64,000 nt of DNA from assembly GCA_023376005.1 (NCBI GenBank), contig CM042157.1, forward strand, positions 56,630,221 to 56,694,220, read 5' to 3'. This document shows positions 22,466 through 33,901 of the stretch, one piece after another. Each line of letters starts with the position of its first letter. Position 1 is the stretch's first letter. A model generated the notes under the pieces. The model searched no databases. It saw only the letters and a list, made by a program, of their open reading frames with translations, and was not told the DNA's origin. The stretch comes from Doryteuthis pealeii. Its lineage: Eukaryota > Mollusca > Cephalopoda > Myopsida > Loliginidae. The position numbers and the translations under genes were made by a program.

Positions 22466-23395
22466 ATCATCATCATCAAGTCATGCCAACAGCATGGATC
22501 TCCATGACTCTTCCTCACCGCCCAGCCCTATCAGCCATAATTCCTGGCAGGACCTATGTACAGCATCCAGTATTCGCACAGAGTTGATCGATGTAGTTTT
22601 TTGCTGGTCAACCCCCACTGGTACGTCCATGTGTAAATGTCCATAGGTTAATGTAACTTAGGAGCTTGTCTTTTCTTCTCCAGCAGTACCCAGTTCTTCT
22701 TGTTCATCTTACCCAGATGGTTTGTGTGATAGGAGGAGTAGGAGACCATATAGCTGCCCTTTTGTGGGGTGCAGCTTCCAAGATTTGTTCAAGACTGCAT
22801 GCAGCATCCTTATACAGTTTCTATCCAGCTTTTTCTCCAAGTGTTTCATTAGAGTCCAGATAGTGCAGCCATACAGTAGTACAGACAAGGTTACAGCTTG
22901 AAAGAATTGTCACTTTACCGTATCAGAGATATCCGATTTCCACATGATCGATAATCTGTCTATAGCATTTCATGTCTTTCTTATGCATATATTGATATCG
23001 TTTTCTGTAGATGAGATATTACTACCTTAGTATGTGAACTGATTTCATGTGCTTATCATCTAGGGTCGAGAAGTCTCCATCTTGTTTGAAACACATAAAA
23101 TCTGTTTTATCTGAATTCACAGGGAGGCTAATGTTTCTTGCTATCTTCTAGGAAGATTATTAGTGTGGTCAGAAGTTTTAAATAAGGTATTTTCTGTAGA
23201 TGGGATAATACTACCTCGATATGCAAACTGGTTTACTAATTTCAGGAGCTTACCATCTTGGATGGAGAAGTCTCCATTTTGTTTGTAACATGGATTCTGT
23301 TGCATATGAGTTCATACGGAGGCCATGCCTCCTGCTGTCTTCTCTCGCCTATGAAGATTATAATTGTTGTCAAAAGTTTTAAATAAGGTACATTC
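22466..23395 (-). pseudogene. RTE-like non-LTR 3' fragment with internal duplication
   Basis: Minus strand. The low-coordinate end is ATCATCATCATC, the complement of a GAT-repeat 3' tail. Reading inward, the reverse complement matches the tails at 16.2 and 50.4 kb, including the segments over 'gcagcttccaagatttgttc' and the 'gtgcagccatacagtagtac' region that encodes YGCTIW-type residues. From about 23000 the sequence continues into upstream non-LTR coding DNA. A block of about 180-200 bp (around 23000-23177) is repeated at about 23186-23390. Both copies carry 'gagaagtctccat' and end in 'gttttaaataagg'. No open frame survives. Confidence 0.75.
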
Positions 23396-23871
23396 TCAAT
23401 ATAATGCACAGTGAAAATAAATAAAATCAAAGAGAAAGAGAGAGAGAATGTTAAGGCAATAGAAGCATTTAAAAAAAGGCAGAAAGAGAAGAAATTGCAA
23501 TTAAATTTTGAAGAATACAAGCCACAGAGGTCAAAGGTTAGGAGCAAAAAATAAAACATTTAGTAAGGGTGGGTTGGTGAATTACAAAACAAGGTAGTGG
23601 TGGTGGTGGAGGATGCAGAAACGGGGGCGGGGGGGGGAATAAGGAAGTATTAGAATATAAATAGGTAATTAAGAAAAAAAAATGAAGTTACATACAGAGA
23701 AGCTTTTATTAATTGCTTTTTTGTTTTCTTTCTTTTTAAATCATTTAAGTTTGACTGCCAAGCTAGTTAGACAATTAATCAATTGATTTATTGATCAAGT
23801 GATTTTAGCTGATTGATTTTTCTAATAAGTTAAACATAAAGGGAAAAAAAGATACAATTCTTCCATTCATG

Positions 23872-24293
23872 TTAACCCTTTCGCAGGCAGAGAGACATTT
23901 TTGTCATTTTTTCAGTAGCTCAATTTAAGGCATTTTCCTGTTGGCCCGTTGTTGACCAATTCACTATTAATCTATAAAAAAACATTGCTATGACGTCCCA
24001 TTGTGGTGTAAGATTGTGTAACGGTTGTTTTGAATTATATAATTAAAAGTGAGTCCTTTATTGTTTTCACGGTATTGTACTATGACACACAATTGCTGAT
24101 CAAATTTACGTTTTTTTAATTTGTTTTTTTTATTTATTAGTTTTGTTTTTTTGTTTTTTTTTAAATATGATTAATTGACTTGTTTGAACAATATGTTCAA
24201 ACAAGTCAATTAATCTATTTTGTAAATTTTCTGAAAATAATCTGCCCACTCTACAAGGATTTAAAAAAAATAATCTGCCTGCAAAAGGGTTAA
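23872..24293. mobile_element. TTAA-flanked MITE (piggyBac-like)
   Basis: Ends TTAACCCTTTCGCAGGCAG and CTGCCTGCAAAAGGGTTAA are inverted partners with TTAA at each tip, the target and duplication of piggyBac-type elements. The 420-bp interior is AT-rich, non-coding and contains a long perfect hairpin at 24169-24215. Confidence 0.7.
24169..24215. repeat. 22-bp perfect hairpin with 3-nt loop
   Basis: GATTAATTGACTTGTTTGAA + CA, loop ATA, then its exact complement. It lies inside the TTAA-flanked element. A perfect stem in otherwise decayed DNA suggests a recent internal duplication or a selected cruciform. Confidence 0.85.
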
Positions 24294-24373
24294 GATAATA
24301 CACAGGGTTATAGAAACTAATTTTGTGCTGGTAAAATAGCAACATTAAAAAACTGGTTGGTAAGGTAGGACAC

Positions 24374-24408
<35 letters not shown>

Positions 24409-24737
24409 AAAAAAAAAAAGAAAGAAAGAAAAAATGGATTTTTTAAATAGTATATCTATAAGTAAAAAATTTTTTTAAAAATTTGTTAACAGATCTTAAT
24501 TGATAGAAAGCTAATAAAGGCATTATATTGATTCCAAATTCCCAGAAGAAACTTTTTCTGGTTTTCTGGGTGTAAAGACAAGGATAATGGCAAGAGTTAG
24601 GAATTAAAGAATATAGACAGAGTCGGACTTTCACCTGTTGAGACCCTAAGCTGTGTGAAATTTGAGGCACATCACAAAAAAAAATTGGGGGTAAAAAAAA
24701 AAACAAATTATATTAATGATAAAGAAAAATGTATGAT

Positions 24738-25239
24738 GCAGCAGAAATACCTCCCACATTTTAAACTATCATCTGTGTGGTGCATATGAACTTGGGTAAG
24801 TGGTAATGGTAGCTACATCTAGCAAATGTCTTACAGTCTCCTACCCCCAGTACAATCATGGCTTGGATCAGTGCACAATGTGTGTTTGTTGTTTAAAACA
24901 TTTTTTTTAAACCAATGAATCTGTAATTTCTACACAGTAAGCTTTTCATGCGGTTCCATATAGAAAACGAATACTGCTATAGGTTGAAAATTCTATTCAG
25001 AACAGCATTATTCCAACATAACATGAAATGAGCATGAAAAGCTCGCTGTGTAGTAATTACAGATTCACAAGTCTTAAAAAACATTTCAATAGCAAATGTG
25101 CACTGGTCCAAGCCATGACCATAACTGATATCTGAAAAAGTTTTTTTTAAAAAAGATAAGACATTAGCTAGCATTGCCACTTGCCTAAGTTCACTTGCAC
25201 AATGATAGTTTAAAATGTGGGAGATATTTCTGCTGCACT
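24738..25239. mobile_element. Large fold-back repeat (family J), copy 1
   Basis: A 500-bp inverted repeat. The left arm ('gcagaaatacctcccacatt', 'aatcatggcttggatcagtg', 'gaatctgtaatttctacaca') is matched in reverse by the right arm ('gtagtaattacagattcac', 'tggtccaagccatgac', 'aatgtgggagatatttctgc'). The centre lies near 24990. A second copy runs off the window end at 63577. The two open minus frames here come from these arms. No coding function. Confidence 0.7.
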
Positions 25240-25299
25240 TTGTATGATTTTTTGGTGAATTGGTGTTGAAGTATAAAAATGTGTGATTGATGAAAAAAT

Positions 25300-26090
25300 G
25301 CATTTTTTTTTAAAATGAGACCTAAGAGTATGTGGCCTTAATTTCCTTAAGTAAGGTAAGTCCAGCACTGAATATATTGCAAAAAAACGTTTTTTTTTTA
25401 TCTTGAAAATTTATGGAATAAGATCATTGGAAATGGTCAAAGGCATTGTGAACATCCTTATAACAAATGGACCATAACTCAACCCCCTATTTCCTTGCCC
25501 CCCATCTCCCCCCCCCCCCGGGAGTTGTCTAGGACAATTTTGTAAACCAATTAGTTATTCTGACAAGCAAAGAAAATAATAGCACATTTACTAACAGGGA
25601 AAGAAAGTTCTACTAAATTAGCTAAAAACCGTGACATGTACGCAAGAGTTTGTCAATATTTAATGCATGTATATACATGCACAAAGCCATAAATGCTCTC
25701 ATGCAATATCACTTCAAAAGAAAAATAAATAAATAAAAATACAAAAACATATTAGAACATAAAAGACATCACAAAAATAAATAAATAAAGTAACACTTTT
25801 CTGCCTAAATGACTGAATTCTTTTTTTTTTTAAATATATACTATGTATACTAATTTATCTTAAATTTCTAGTTATTTACAATATTGGACAAAAATACAGA
25901 CTGAAAAAACTGAACCATTTTTTTTTTATTATTGCTACATATTTTAGGCAAACTTCAATGTCTTAGACACACATAGGAAGTGATTATTTTCTTTGGTTAT
26001 TGTTGGTAAAGGAAAAGTCATAATTCTCTAAAAAGAAATTTGATGATTGATGGCGATCCTATTTCTTTGCAATATCATGAAGTAAAAGTC
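25300..26090. other. Unassigned AT-rich DNA
   Basis: Homopolymers (C-run at 25510-25519) and short A/T runs. No repeat family, splice pair or frame recognised. Confidence 0.55.
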
Positions 26091-26094
26091 TCCA

Positions 26095-26235
26095 ATCATT
26101 TTTTACCCAATCCATTCGCCACAGGTAGGATGTGGTACAAAGTTGCAAGTACATGGCATCCAATGAGGATCAAACTGGCTTGTCAATAGTAATGGATCTA
26201 CAAGACTAGCTTGCTAACCATTACACCACACTAAT
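26095..26235 (-). mobile_element. SINE-D copy
   Basis: 'tttacccaatccattcgcca', 'caggtaggatgtggtac', 'gaggatcaaactggcttg' and 'gctaaccattacaccac' read as the reverse complement of the family with its tRNA-like head at the high-coordinate side. Confidence 0.65.
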
Positions 26236-27154
26236 CTACTATCATTTTATGCCACAATTTGATCTTTATCAAACTTAGACAATTGCTTACCACGCCATTA
26301 GCAAAGGATTAATCACACATAAGGATATCAAATAAAGGAAAAGAAATTCTAAGAAATTTGCTATTTTCTAATATTCCTAACAATTTTTCTTTTCTTTTTT
26401 TAAAGATAATTATGACTTTTCCTACAACTAAGGGAACTTTGATAATAATAATCAAGGAAAATAATCACTTCCTATGTTTGTCTAAGATGTTGTTAGTAGT
26501 AATAAAAAAAAAATGGCTCAGTTTTTTCAGTCTGTTTTTTTCTGTTCAGTACTGTAGTAAGATAAAAAAAAAATGACACCATGATCTTTAATGAAATTCA
26601 CACACCCAGAGACACATATTACAAAAAGTCTAATGTCTGGTTTCAGTGGTTCTGTTTTCACAGGTTGCACCTTGCTATTGCATTAAGGGTGAGAGTAAAG
26701 TCAGGGTTATTTCTTGTTTCTTGTGTTTTGTCAACAAAGTGCTGAGGAACTAGATCACTTTTTCTTTGGCTTGATCCCACATCAACGTGGGTAGGACCCT
26801 TCATTAAACTTGATCTTTCATCATATTTTGAGGGTGACAAATAAATTTTACATATGGTATTTTAGGATCTTGATACAATTCTGGTTTTAATCATAGCTGA
26901 ACATTTTCTACTTTGTTTATATATACACGAGGAACATTTTAAAGGGAAATGGGGGGGGGGGTTCCAAATTTTTATGAAAAAAGCAAAATATTTTTTTTCT
27001 CTGAATGAATTGGGTTTTTTGTTTGTTTTTTTTTTCTCAGACAAAAGCAAAATAAATTTTGTCTTCAGAATTGTTTTTCCATAGATGTAAACTCTGCATT
27101 GTTTGGAATTGGTTTGGGCCAAAAAATATTTGTTTTGGAGCTATTCAGAATGGA

Positions 27155-27320
27155 AGCAAATCAGAATTCTTCAAGGTTGAAAAGAGGCCCGTCGTCAAAT
27201 TTTGGGTGGCTGAGAAGTGCAAACCATGTGAAAATTACAGAAGAATATGTGTATGTGACTATGGAGAAGCATGTTTACAAATGGGCTAAATGTGGACTTG
27301 CCATTACAAGTGTAAGTTGA
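27155..27320 (+). pseudogene. Mariner-type transposase N-terminal HTH fragment, frameshifted
   Basis: Frame one reads FKVEKRPVVKFWVAEKCKPC, then ENYRRICVCDYGEACLQMG-stop. Frame two, overlapping the end, continues EKHVYKWAKCGLAITSVS-stop. Joined by a small deletion, the order VEKR..VKF..AEK.KP.E.YRR...YGEA....VYKWAK.G resembles the helix-turn-helix head of mariner/SETMAR-type transposases (HTH_48-like), though this is from memory of the pattern. The catalytic part is absent. The two long overlapping ORFs here arise from this single broken sequence. Confidence 0.55.
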
Positions 27321-27439
27321 GAAAATGTTTCAGGCACAGGTCTTCAGAGACATAAAAATACCTATCACTATTGATTTCCTTGAAAAAAGTGCTTCCTATT
27401 GCCAACTATTAGGCAAAATGCCTAATTTATCTATTGACA

Positions 27440-27443
<4 letters not shown>

Positions 27444-27473
<30 letters not shown>

Positions 27474-27480
27474 TGTCATT
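27444..27480. repeat. TA-core hairpin
   Basis: TGACACTCA, (TA)n, TGAGTGTCA: a 9-bp perfect stem around a TA core. Confidence 0.9.
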
Positions 27481-27640
27481 GTTGGTTGAGCTCTCTGGGG
27501 TAAAATTTGATTGTTGGTCGCAAATTAAGTTGAAATGGCAAGGCTCTCCTATAAACGGGATGTGAGCTCTTTAGCACATGTAATATATATATATATATAC
27601 CTATGTATGTATTTATCGGTTAAAATCTATCCCTTTCCTG

Positions 27641-27776
27641 CAGGTGGCTGATGACCAAGTGGTTAAGATGCCGGACTGATGAAAAATTAGTTGGATTTCA
27701 ATTCCAAACAGGGGTGGCCTGCTATGTCTAGCCACACTGAAGAGATGTGATACATCGAAACACAGTGTCTGTGGAT

Positions 27777-27780
<4 letters not shown>
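27641..27780 (+). mobile_element. SINE-H, copy 2
   Basis: Head 'ggctgatgaccaagtggtta' + 'agatgccgg', B-box GGATTTCAATTCC, body 'gtctagccacactgaagaga' and 'acatcgaaacacagtgtctg'. It ends directly in (TA)n at 27780-27818, which may have grown from its tail. Confidence 0.68.
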
Positions 27781-27821
<41 letters not shown>

Positions 27822-28094
27822 TTGAACTACAGGCAGTTCCTACATAGGTTTTTTTTCCTCTTAAATTTTTTTTCATACATTCAGCTAATACTAGTCATTT
27901 TATGATGATAATAATAATTATTTTTTGAAAAAGTACTTGATAAAAAAACCTATGAACTTTTGACACTTCCTCCATATATCAACATAAGAGTTGGTTTTTT
28001 TTTTTTTTTTTTTTTCTTTGTTCAAAAATTAGTGAAAAGGCTGAGCTGAATATTCATTTTTGTGTTCAATTAAATATATTGTGTGTGTGTGTGT

Positions 28095-28493
28095 ATTAAT
28101 AAATGGAGATTAGGTCTCTATTTGTCTGTAACCAAAACTACATCACTGCTTACGTCACATTATCCAAAATCATCATAATATAGAATAAATAAACTCAAAA
28201 TTTGAGCATGCAACCTTAGACAACCCTTATTGTTTTTTAAAACAAGTTTTAATAAATACATGCCTGGTATTAAATATTTAGATATAGTTTGTTTTATTCT
28301 AATATATATTTAAAGTTATCAGAACTCAATTTCCATTTCAAATTGTTTTATTTTTTTTTACTCCTTTAATAAGTTTGATGATTTTACTTACTTATGGTAC
28401 AAACTCTGACATTGAATTTTTAACTCCCACCCCTCAAGCAATATCTATTCAAAATTGATTTTTACACTGCCCGAAGGGCGTTTTTTTGCTAGT
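28095..28493 (+). mobile_element. Helitron-like non-autonomous element, copy 2
   Basis: Collinear with 6955-7394 over about 400 bp. It ends with a clean hairpin GCCC-GAA-GGGC at 28469-28479, about nine bases, then CTAGT at 28489-28493. After it the two copies diverge. The candidate 5' TC lies in 'taggtctctatttgtctg'. It lies just after a (GT)n run at 28080-28094. Confidence 0.62.
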
Positions 28494-28724
28494 ATATATA
28501 AAACTGTCAGAAAGTTGTGGGATATACAAGAACACCCCCACCCCCCAATTCCAAAGAATTGTCAAATCAAAGATCTGAGATATTGAACGGATGTAGGCAT
28601 GAAAATAAAAGGCTGCTTAATTGTTAACTGTCTATGTATTTTGTTCTATCTCCTATGCTAATTTCTACTGCATTTTTGTATATATGCCAAAGCCATCCTT
28701 GTAGAAGAATAGTAGTCATACAAT

Positions 28725-28862
28725 TTAACCCATAGCTTGAGGATGAAGCTGTTCATACCTTTTCAAAGAGTATTAGTCTGAAATGGAACATACTAGTGCA
28801 ACTGGAGTTTGAACTCACTAATATGTCACAGTCCAGTATGTTAGCCACAAGACCATGGAACT
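28725..28862 (-). mobile_element. SINE-C-like fragment, head half
   Basis: 'cataccttttcaaagagtat', 'ggagtttgaactcactaata' and 'tccagtatgttagccacaag' with reverse 'accatgg'. The same subfamily recurs at 51965-52115. Confidence 0.55.
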
Positions 28863-29044
28863 TCTCCCAGAAATGTCTGTAGTAATATGTAAAAATAAAA
28901 CATCCAGTAGAGTAAGTTTCCGTCTCAGAAATTACATATTGGTATTCGTTCTTATTGGTTGGTGGGAGGGGTAAAGTTTAAATAAATATAGTGGGTGGGT
29001 GAATTGTGGAGGACTGAAGATGTATTTTTAGTTGATAAACTTTT

Positions 29045-29215
29045 TACACAAGGTCAGTTTTTAAACGGAGTTCAACAAGATTGAATTCAGAGCGTTCCTT
29101 CTCCTAGACTGGTTACCATACAAAAGTTAAAGAGCCCAGTATGCTCTACTATTTGCTTAAAGGAGAATCCATGGGGTATTGGCTTTATGTGAAATGCAAT
29201 ATGAACTCACCATGA
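29045..29215 (-). mobile_element. SINE-C, tail half
   Basis: 'gattgaattcagagcgttcc', 'ttctcctagactggttacca' and 'agagcccagtatgctctact' in reverse order, ending near 'gaaatgcaatatgaactcac'. Confidence 0.7.
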
Positions 29216-29450
29216 TAAATATAAATATTTCATTTCTATATTTTATTTTGTATATTTAACGCAAATGTTTCTATGGAATGATGATCTGGACAAGTACGAA
29301 GATCCCAGTTTCCAAGATTTTATTTAGTTTTGCATTCTTGATTTTATGATAAGGATTTTAAAAACAACCTGGAGGATTTTCTTTTCTTTTTTAAAATTTT
29401 TAATCAAATTAAATTGTACAGTATACATATATTGTTTAAAATAGATAAAG

Positions 29451-29688
29451 CTGGCAAAGTGGTCTATTGTTGGTATCAGCTGGACAGCAAAGGAGTCTAT
29501 CCCATTTTTACTAGCACTAGACCAGAGAGATTGTTTTTGCATCAGAGGTGGAGCACTACAACTACCATCAGCTCCCCACTTTAGTGCACAGATCCAAGCT
29601 GTGCTACTCATGCGCTGAGTTGGTGAGGGCCAATATCAAACCAGGAACTTTGTGGTTTCTAAACAGATGCCCTATCAACTGAGCTATA
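29451..29688 (-). mobile_element. SINE-B, diverged subfamily
   Basis: Minus strand. The tip at low coordinate reads 'gtggtctattgttggtatca' instead of the usual GCGGCCTAAAGTCGG. Body 'gcatcagaggtggagcacta', head in reverse 'gccctatcaactgagctat'. The TATTGTTGGTATC tip is shared with the copies at 36.0 and 45.75 kb, defining a subfamily. Confidence 0.8.
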
Positions 29689-30719
29689 GAACATGAGAAA
29701 GAGAGGGAAGGGAGCATGTTACATCTGACTTTTTTTTTAAAAAGAAACATGAAAATCATTTTGTTTTGCATTGTCCAATAAATATTGAATATTTATTAAA
29801 CCTTCTTGCCAATTCTACACGCATGTTTTATCTGACCCCCATTCCTCAATACATAAAACTTATAGTTGTAAAACTGACATGAGGAGTGGAGAAAATAATT
29901 TATCTTTTTTTATCATGCTCTGCTGGCCAATATTTGAGCACTTTTGTAATAAAAAAATAAAAAAATAGATTAGTATTATTTGGATTATTCAAACTATTGT
30001 TAAATCAAAGATCTGAGATATTGAACTGATGTAGGCATAAGAATAAATGGCTGCTTAATCGTTAATTGTCTATATGTTTTGTTCCGTGAAATAAAAAATA
30101 AAAAAGATATATATAATATTATAATAGTGAGTGAGCCCACAACTGAGTTTAAATTCTTATCCAAGTCCTGTTTTTGTTTCCCCCTTCATCTAAATGTTTA
30201 TGACCAATACAATGTAAACTGCTACCCAGGGGAATTGTGGGAAATGCCATAAGAGTTTTTCCAATGACCATTTGGAAGAAGATTTTTTTTTTGTAATGTT
30301 GGGAGATCCATTTTTTAAAAAAACTTTTCTTTTTTTTTTTTCCTTTTTTTTTCTTTTGTTTGTTATTAAATTTTTCTGTGTCCTGCCTTACCTGGGGGGA
30401 GGTGTTCAGGTGCCATGCAGTAAGTTGACTGCCCTACCCTTTACTTACAGTATTGACTATCTTGAGCAACACTTTGTGTGTATGTAGCGGTGTTATTACC
30501 AGCCCAACTTGTGGTGGTACCTGCAATACAAAACTAAGCAAATCAGAAACAGAACTTGAGAGAGACAAGCTGGCAGAATCATCCTGTTATATAAACACAA
30601 AAGGCCTAACAGCGATTTTATGTGAAAGATGATGTGGGAGGGGGGGCAACGGTAATAACATGATTCAAACTGATTGCATATTAACAAAAAACAACTTCAT
30701 ACCATTTTAAAAAATAATA

Positions 30720-31370
30720 GTTTTAAGTTGTTTAAATTTCTTAAATGAAACATTTTCATTCATTTTTTGACTAGTTTTTCGTTCATCTTATTACTATTGA
30801 TATTGTAATAGAAGTAGTAATAGTAGTCATCATAATTGTGTTAAGTGGTCCAAATTTCTTAGATAAAACATTTTCATTTGCTCTTGTAGTAGTAGTAGTA
30901 GTCATTATGATAGTCTTCAGTGGTCCAAATTTCCTAGGTAAAGTATCTTCATGAACTTTGGACTAGTTTTTCTTTCATTTTATTAGTTTGCCTAGTAGTA
31001 TCCTAGTCATTATAATAATCTTAAGTGGTCCAAATTTCCTAGATAAAGCATTTTTCATAATCAATTTTTTTTATTCTCTTATATCATTACTGTTGGCCTA
31101 CTAGTAGTAATAGTAGTCACTATAGTCTTATTTTCGTTATCAATTTGTTACTAGTTATACTTTCATCATATAACTATTGACCAAGTAGTAGTAATAGTAG
31201 TCAATATATTAGTCTTAAAGTTGTCCAAATTTCCTAATAATACTATTATCAATTTATGACTAGTTATTCTTTCATCTTATTGCTGTTGACTCCTGTATTA
31301 GTCATAATTGTCTTAAGTGGTCCAAATTTCTTAGATGATGCATTTTTTGAAATTAATCTTTTTTACTAGT
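30720..31370 (+). repeat. Diverged tandem repeat, period roughly 100-190 bp
   Basis: The motif 'ttaagtggtccaaatttcctagataaa' recurs in variants at about 30722, 30840, 30916, 31020, 31212 and 31312. Between them are 'gactagtttttctttcat', 'cttattactattga' and TAG-rich runs ('gtagtaatagtagtca'). Unit length varies, so this is an old minisatellite or tandem duplication array rather than a gene. Confidence 0.75.
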
Positions 31371-31998
31371 TTTTCATCTTTATTCCTTTCTATCACACCA
31401 TTAACCGAGCAGCAGGGATTGAAAATAAAGGAGCCAAGTAAACACGGTTGTATGATTACTCTACGAAAAAATAGTACTGAATACATAAATGTACAGAATA
31501 TTCTCCCGGATTTTAAAGATTTTTCTGAAAAGGGATGACAACAAAAGTTGTAATATGAAACCGGAAAAAAAAAAAAAAAAAAAATTCTTTGAGCAAATAA
31601 CATAGGGGGGGGGTGAAAGTGAAACCTGTTGACAAAATGAATTACTTTGATAACATACGATGTTAAAAAAGAATTAAAAACCTCTTAAGTAATTTCTAAA
31701 TCTTCTTGAACACTAGTGTGTGTGTGTGTGTGTGTGTATATTAGTTATTTCATTATTTACAAAAGATTACAAACAAGGATTTAGAGTGTAGTTGTTTTTC
31801 TGTTGTTTTTTTTATTTCAATTTATTTATCTATTAGCCTTGAGTTGAAGATGTCGCAACTGAGAATAAAGGCGGTCTAGTAATTGTCCGAAATCTCAGAT
31901 ATATATATATATATAAAATCAATACTTTACTTGGTTATATTTATAAATAAAGAGTGCTCAATATCAGAGCTTATGTATCTAATCTAGAATATTGTATA

Positions 31999-32195
31999 TA
32001 CAGAGTCAATGGTACTTTGTGACTTAATTTCTTGCCTTATGCAATTATCATTGGATCAATTGCTTTGGTTTCTTTGGTTTACATACATACATACATACAT
32101 ACATATAAATGAATTTGGCAATCCCCATTGGATTAATTGGTGTGATAATTGCATAGGGGGGTGACAATCACAAAGTGCTGTTGACTCTGTATCTA
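31999..32195. repeat. Fold-back repeat around a (CATA)n core
   Basis: Left 'cagagtcaatggtactttgt', 'ccttatgcaattatcattgg' mirrors right 'gtgataattgcataggggg', 'cacaaagtgctgttgactct'. The loop holds (CATA)n at 32082-32105. Pieces of the same arm occur at 1538-1590 and 63043-63110. Confidence 0.65.
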
Positions 32196-32429
32196 TAATA
32201 TACTAACTTACACATAATAAATTTTAAATATAAAATAAGATAAAAATTGTTTTGAATTGAAAATATTAGATGTGTTAAATATTAGCTCACCTGAGAATTG
32301 AAAGCATGAGTTTTTATCTCTTTTATATCTTATTTTATATTTAAAACAATATTGTGATAGTGCTCTGCATTTTTGTGCATTGAGCACTGTAAAAATTGTA
32401 CAGATTAAAAATGATTTGAGTGTTGAATA

Positions 32430-32432
32430 TAT

Positions 32433-32486
<54 letters not shown>

Positions 32487-32487
32487 T
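32430..32487. repeat. (TA)n(CA)n
   Basis: TA run ending in CACACACACA directly before the mariner-like fold-back element. Confidence 0.95.
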
Positions 32488-32718
32488 ACAAGGTGTATCA
32501 AAAAGTATTAAGATCTTTTGTACTTTTTGTCACACCTTGTATTCTGAGAAAACGTTCCATTCATTCTTCATTTCTATCTTGGTAAATACAGCTTTAAATT
32601 TGGTACTTCTTTTACACACCTTGTATTTGAAAAAAATTAATGAATGGAACGTTATTTTTTCAGAATACAAGGTGTGTCAAAATGTACAAAAAATCTTGAT
32701 ACTTTTTGACACACCTTA
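32488..32718. mobile_element. Mariner-like fold-back element with nested inverted repeats
   Basis: Outer ends ACAAGGTGTATCAAAAAGTA and its partner ending TTTTTGACACACCTTA are inverted over about 80 bp. Inside each arm the motif ACAAGGTGTGTC recurs in opposite orientation ('gtcacaccttgtattctga' left, 'cagaatacaaggtgtgtca' right). ACAnGGTGT...CAAAA is a mariner-type terminus and the flanks are TA-rich, as for TA duplications. Non-coding, about 230 bp. Confidence 0.65.
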
Positions 32719-32794
32719 TGTATGTGTGTATATATATATGAATGATCTGACAGATACAACAAGCATGAGGGGCCAAATATCCAGTCGTAATTAA

Positions 32795-32925
32795 CAGTTA
32801 GCAAACTAGTTTCGCAGATCCATTTCTAATGAATAGCGATTTTAATCCTTGCTTGATGCCCCATACTTGTGACCATGTGTCAAATTCTCCCTTTGGTGAA
32901 TGGGTTGGGTAAAAAAATTTTTTCT
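32795..32925 (+). mobile_element. SINE-D copy
   Basis: Plus orientation: 'gttagcaaactagtttcgca', 'gatttt-aatccttgcttgatg', 'cccatacttgtgaccatgtg' and 'gaatgggttgggtaaaaa'. The head is short of its first bases. Confidence 0.65.
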
Positions 32926-33175
32926 CCCCTTACAATTTCCCCCCTCTCATTCAGATATTTCTGTGAATAAAAGAATTTTCATTTTTTTAAAGTCGGCTAC
33001 CAACTTTTCCCTCAATGAATGTTTGCCAGTGATTTATTAATATACCATTATTAAACTTAAGTTAGAGAAGATGGTGTTAAGATTAAAAAGTGCAATGCAT
33101 AACCAAAGTTTTAGAATAAAAAAAGCAAGCAGTGCAATATTGAATAGAATGGTAAAACCAGACTCAGGTGGAAGG

Positions 33176-33229
33176 GTAATTTGAACATTAGTTACATAAA
33201 TGAGAGTAACCTCGCCTTGTTTACCGGTG
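33176..33229 (+). mobile_element. Palindromic MITE fragment
   Basis: Only the outer 50 bp of one arm ('tgaacattagttacataaat', then 'gagagtaacctcgccttgttt') are recognisable. The sequence then diverges into unrelated DNA. It is a truncated or rearranged relative of the full copies at 16.3 and 61.3 kb. Confidence 0.55.
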
Positions 33230-33901
33230 GGAGATGCTTAACTGAAGGGGGCTGCAAGACAGATGGATCCTATAATAATATTCCTTCCAAGAATCATCCG
33301 AACAATGCTGATAAAGTGATTGCGGGTAGGAGCTGGAATCCAGCATGGATCTTAAACATTTTTTTTGTTTTTTTTTTGTTTAAAAGGCTGCAGTTGTAGT
33401 TTAGGATTTTCGGAAGCTCCCAGCACTGCATCTCCCATAAATTTTTTTTTTTTTTTTTAAAAAGATAAAAAGATTTTTTTAAAAATGTCTGTTTATAAAA
33501 TGTTGCTTGAAAACTTAAATTACTGTAAAAATGTTATGATAATCAATGTAAATGTTATGGAGTGGTGTTAGAATAATAAAAGGAACATTTTATAAATAAA
33601 TTATAAGTAAATTTCTTCCTGTCTCTTATTTTCTTTTCCTGGGGTGAGAGGTAGGGCTCAGTAATACACTATCTCCCAAATCTGTCTGGAAGAGACACAA
33701 ACAATCTACAAGAAAAATAGGGCAAAAATGGTTGAATTTTAAGTCAAAATAACAAGAAACTTATCTGCAAAATTGCCCAGTGGATTGAAAATATGTACCA
33801 ATAAACTAAACATAATATGAAATTTATCTAGTTTTACATGAAAGGATTGAAGCAGGTATGATTTTCTTGAGTTGACTAACTGTAGCTGAATAAATAAAAG
33901 G

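Noticed and set aside
27059..27320. Host gene with two overlapping frames
   Set aside because: Both frames belong to one frameshifted mariner-type HTH fragment.
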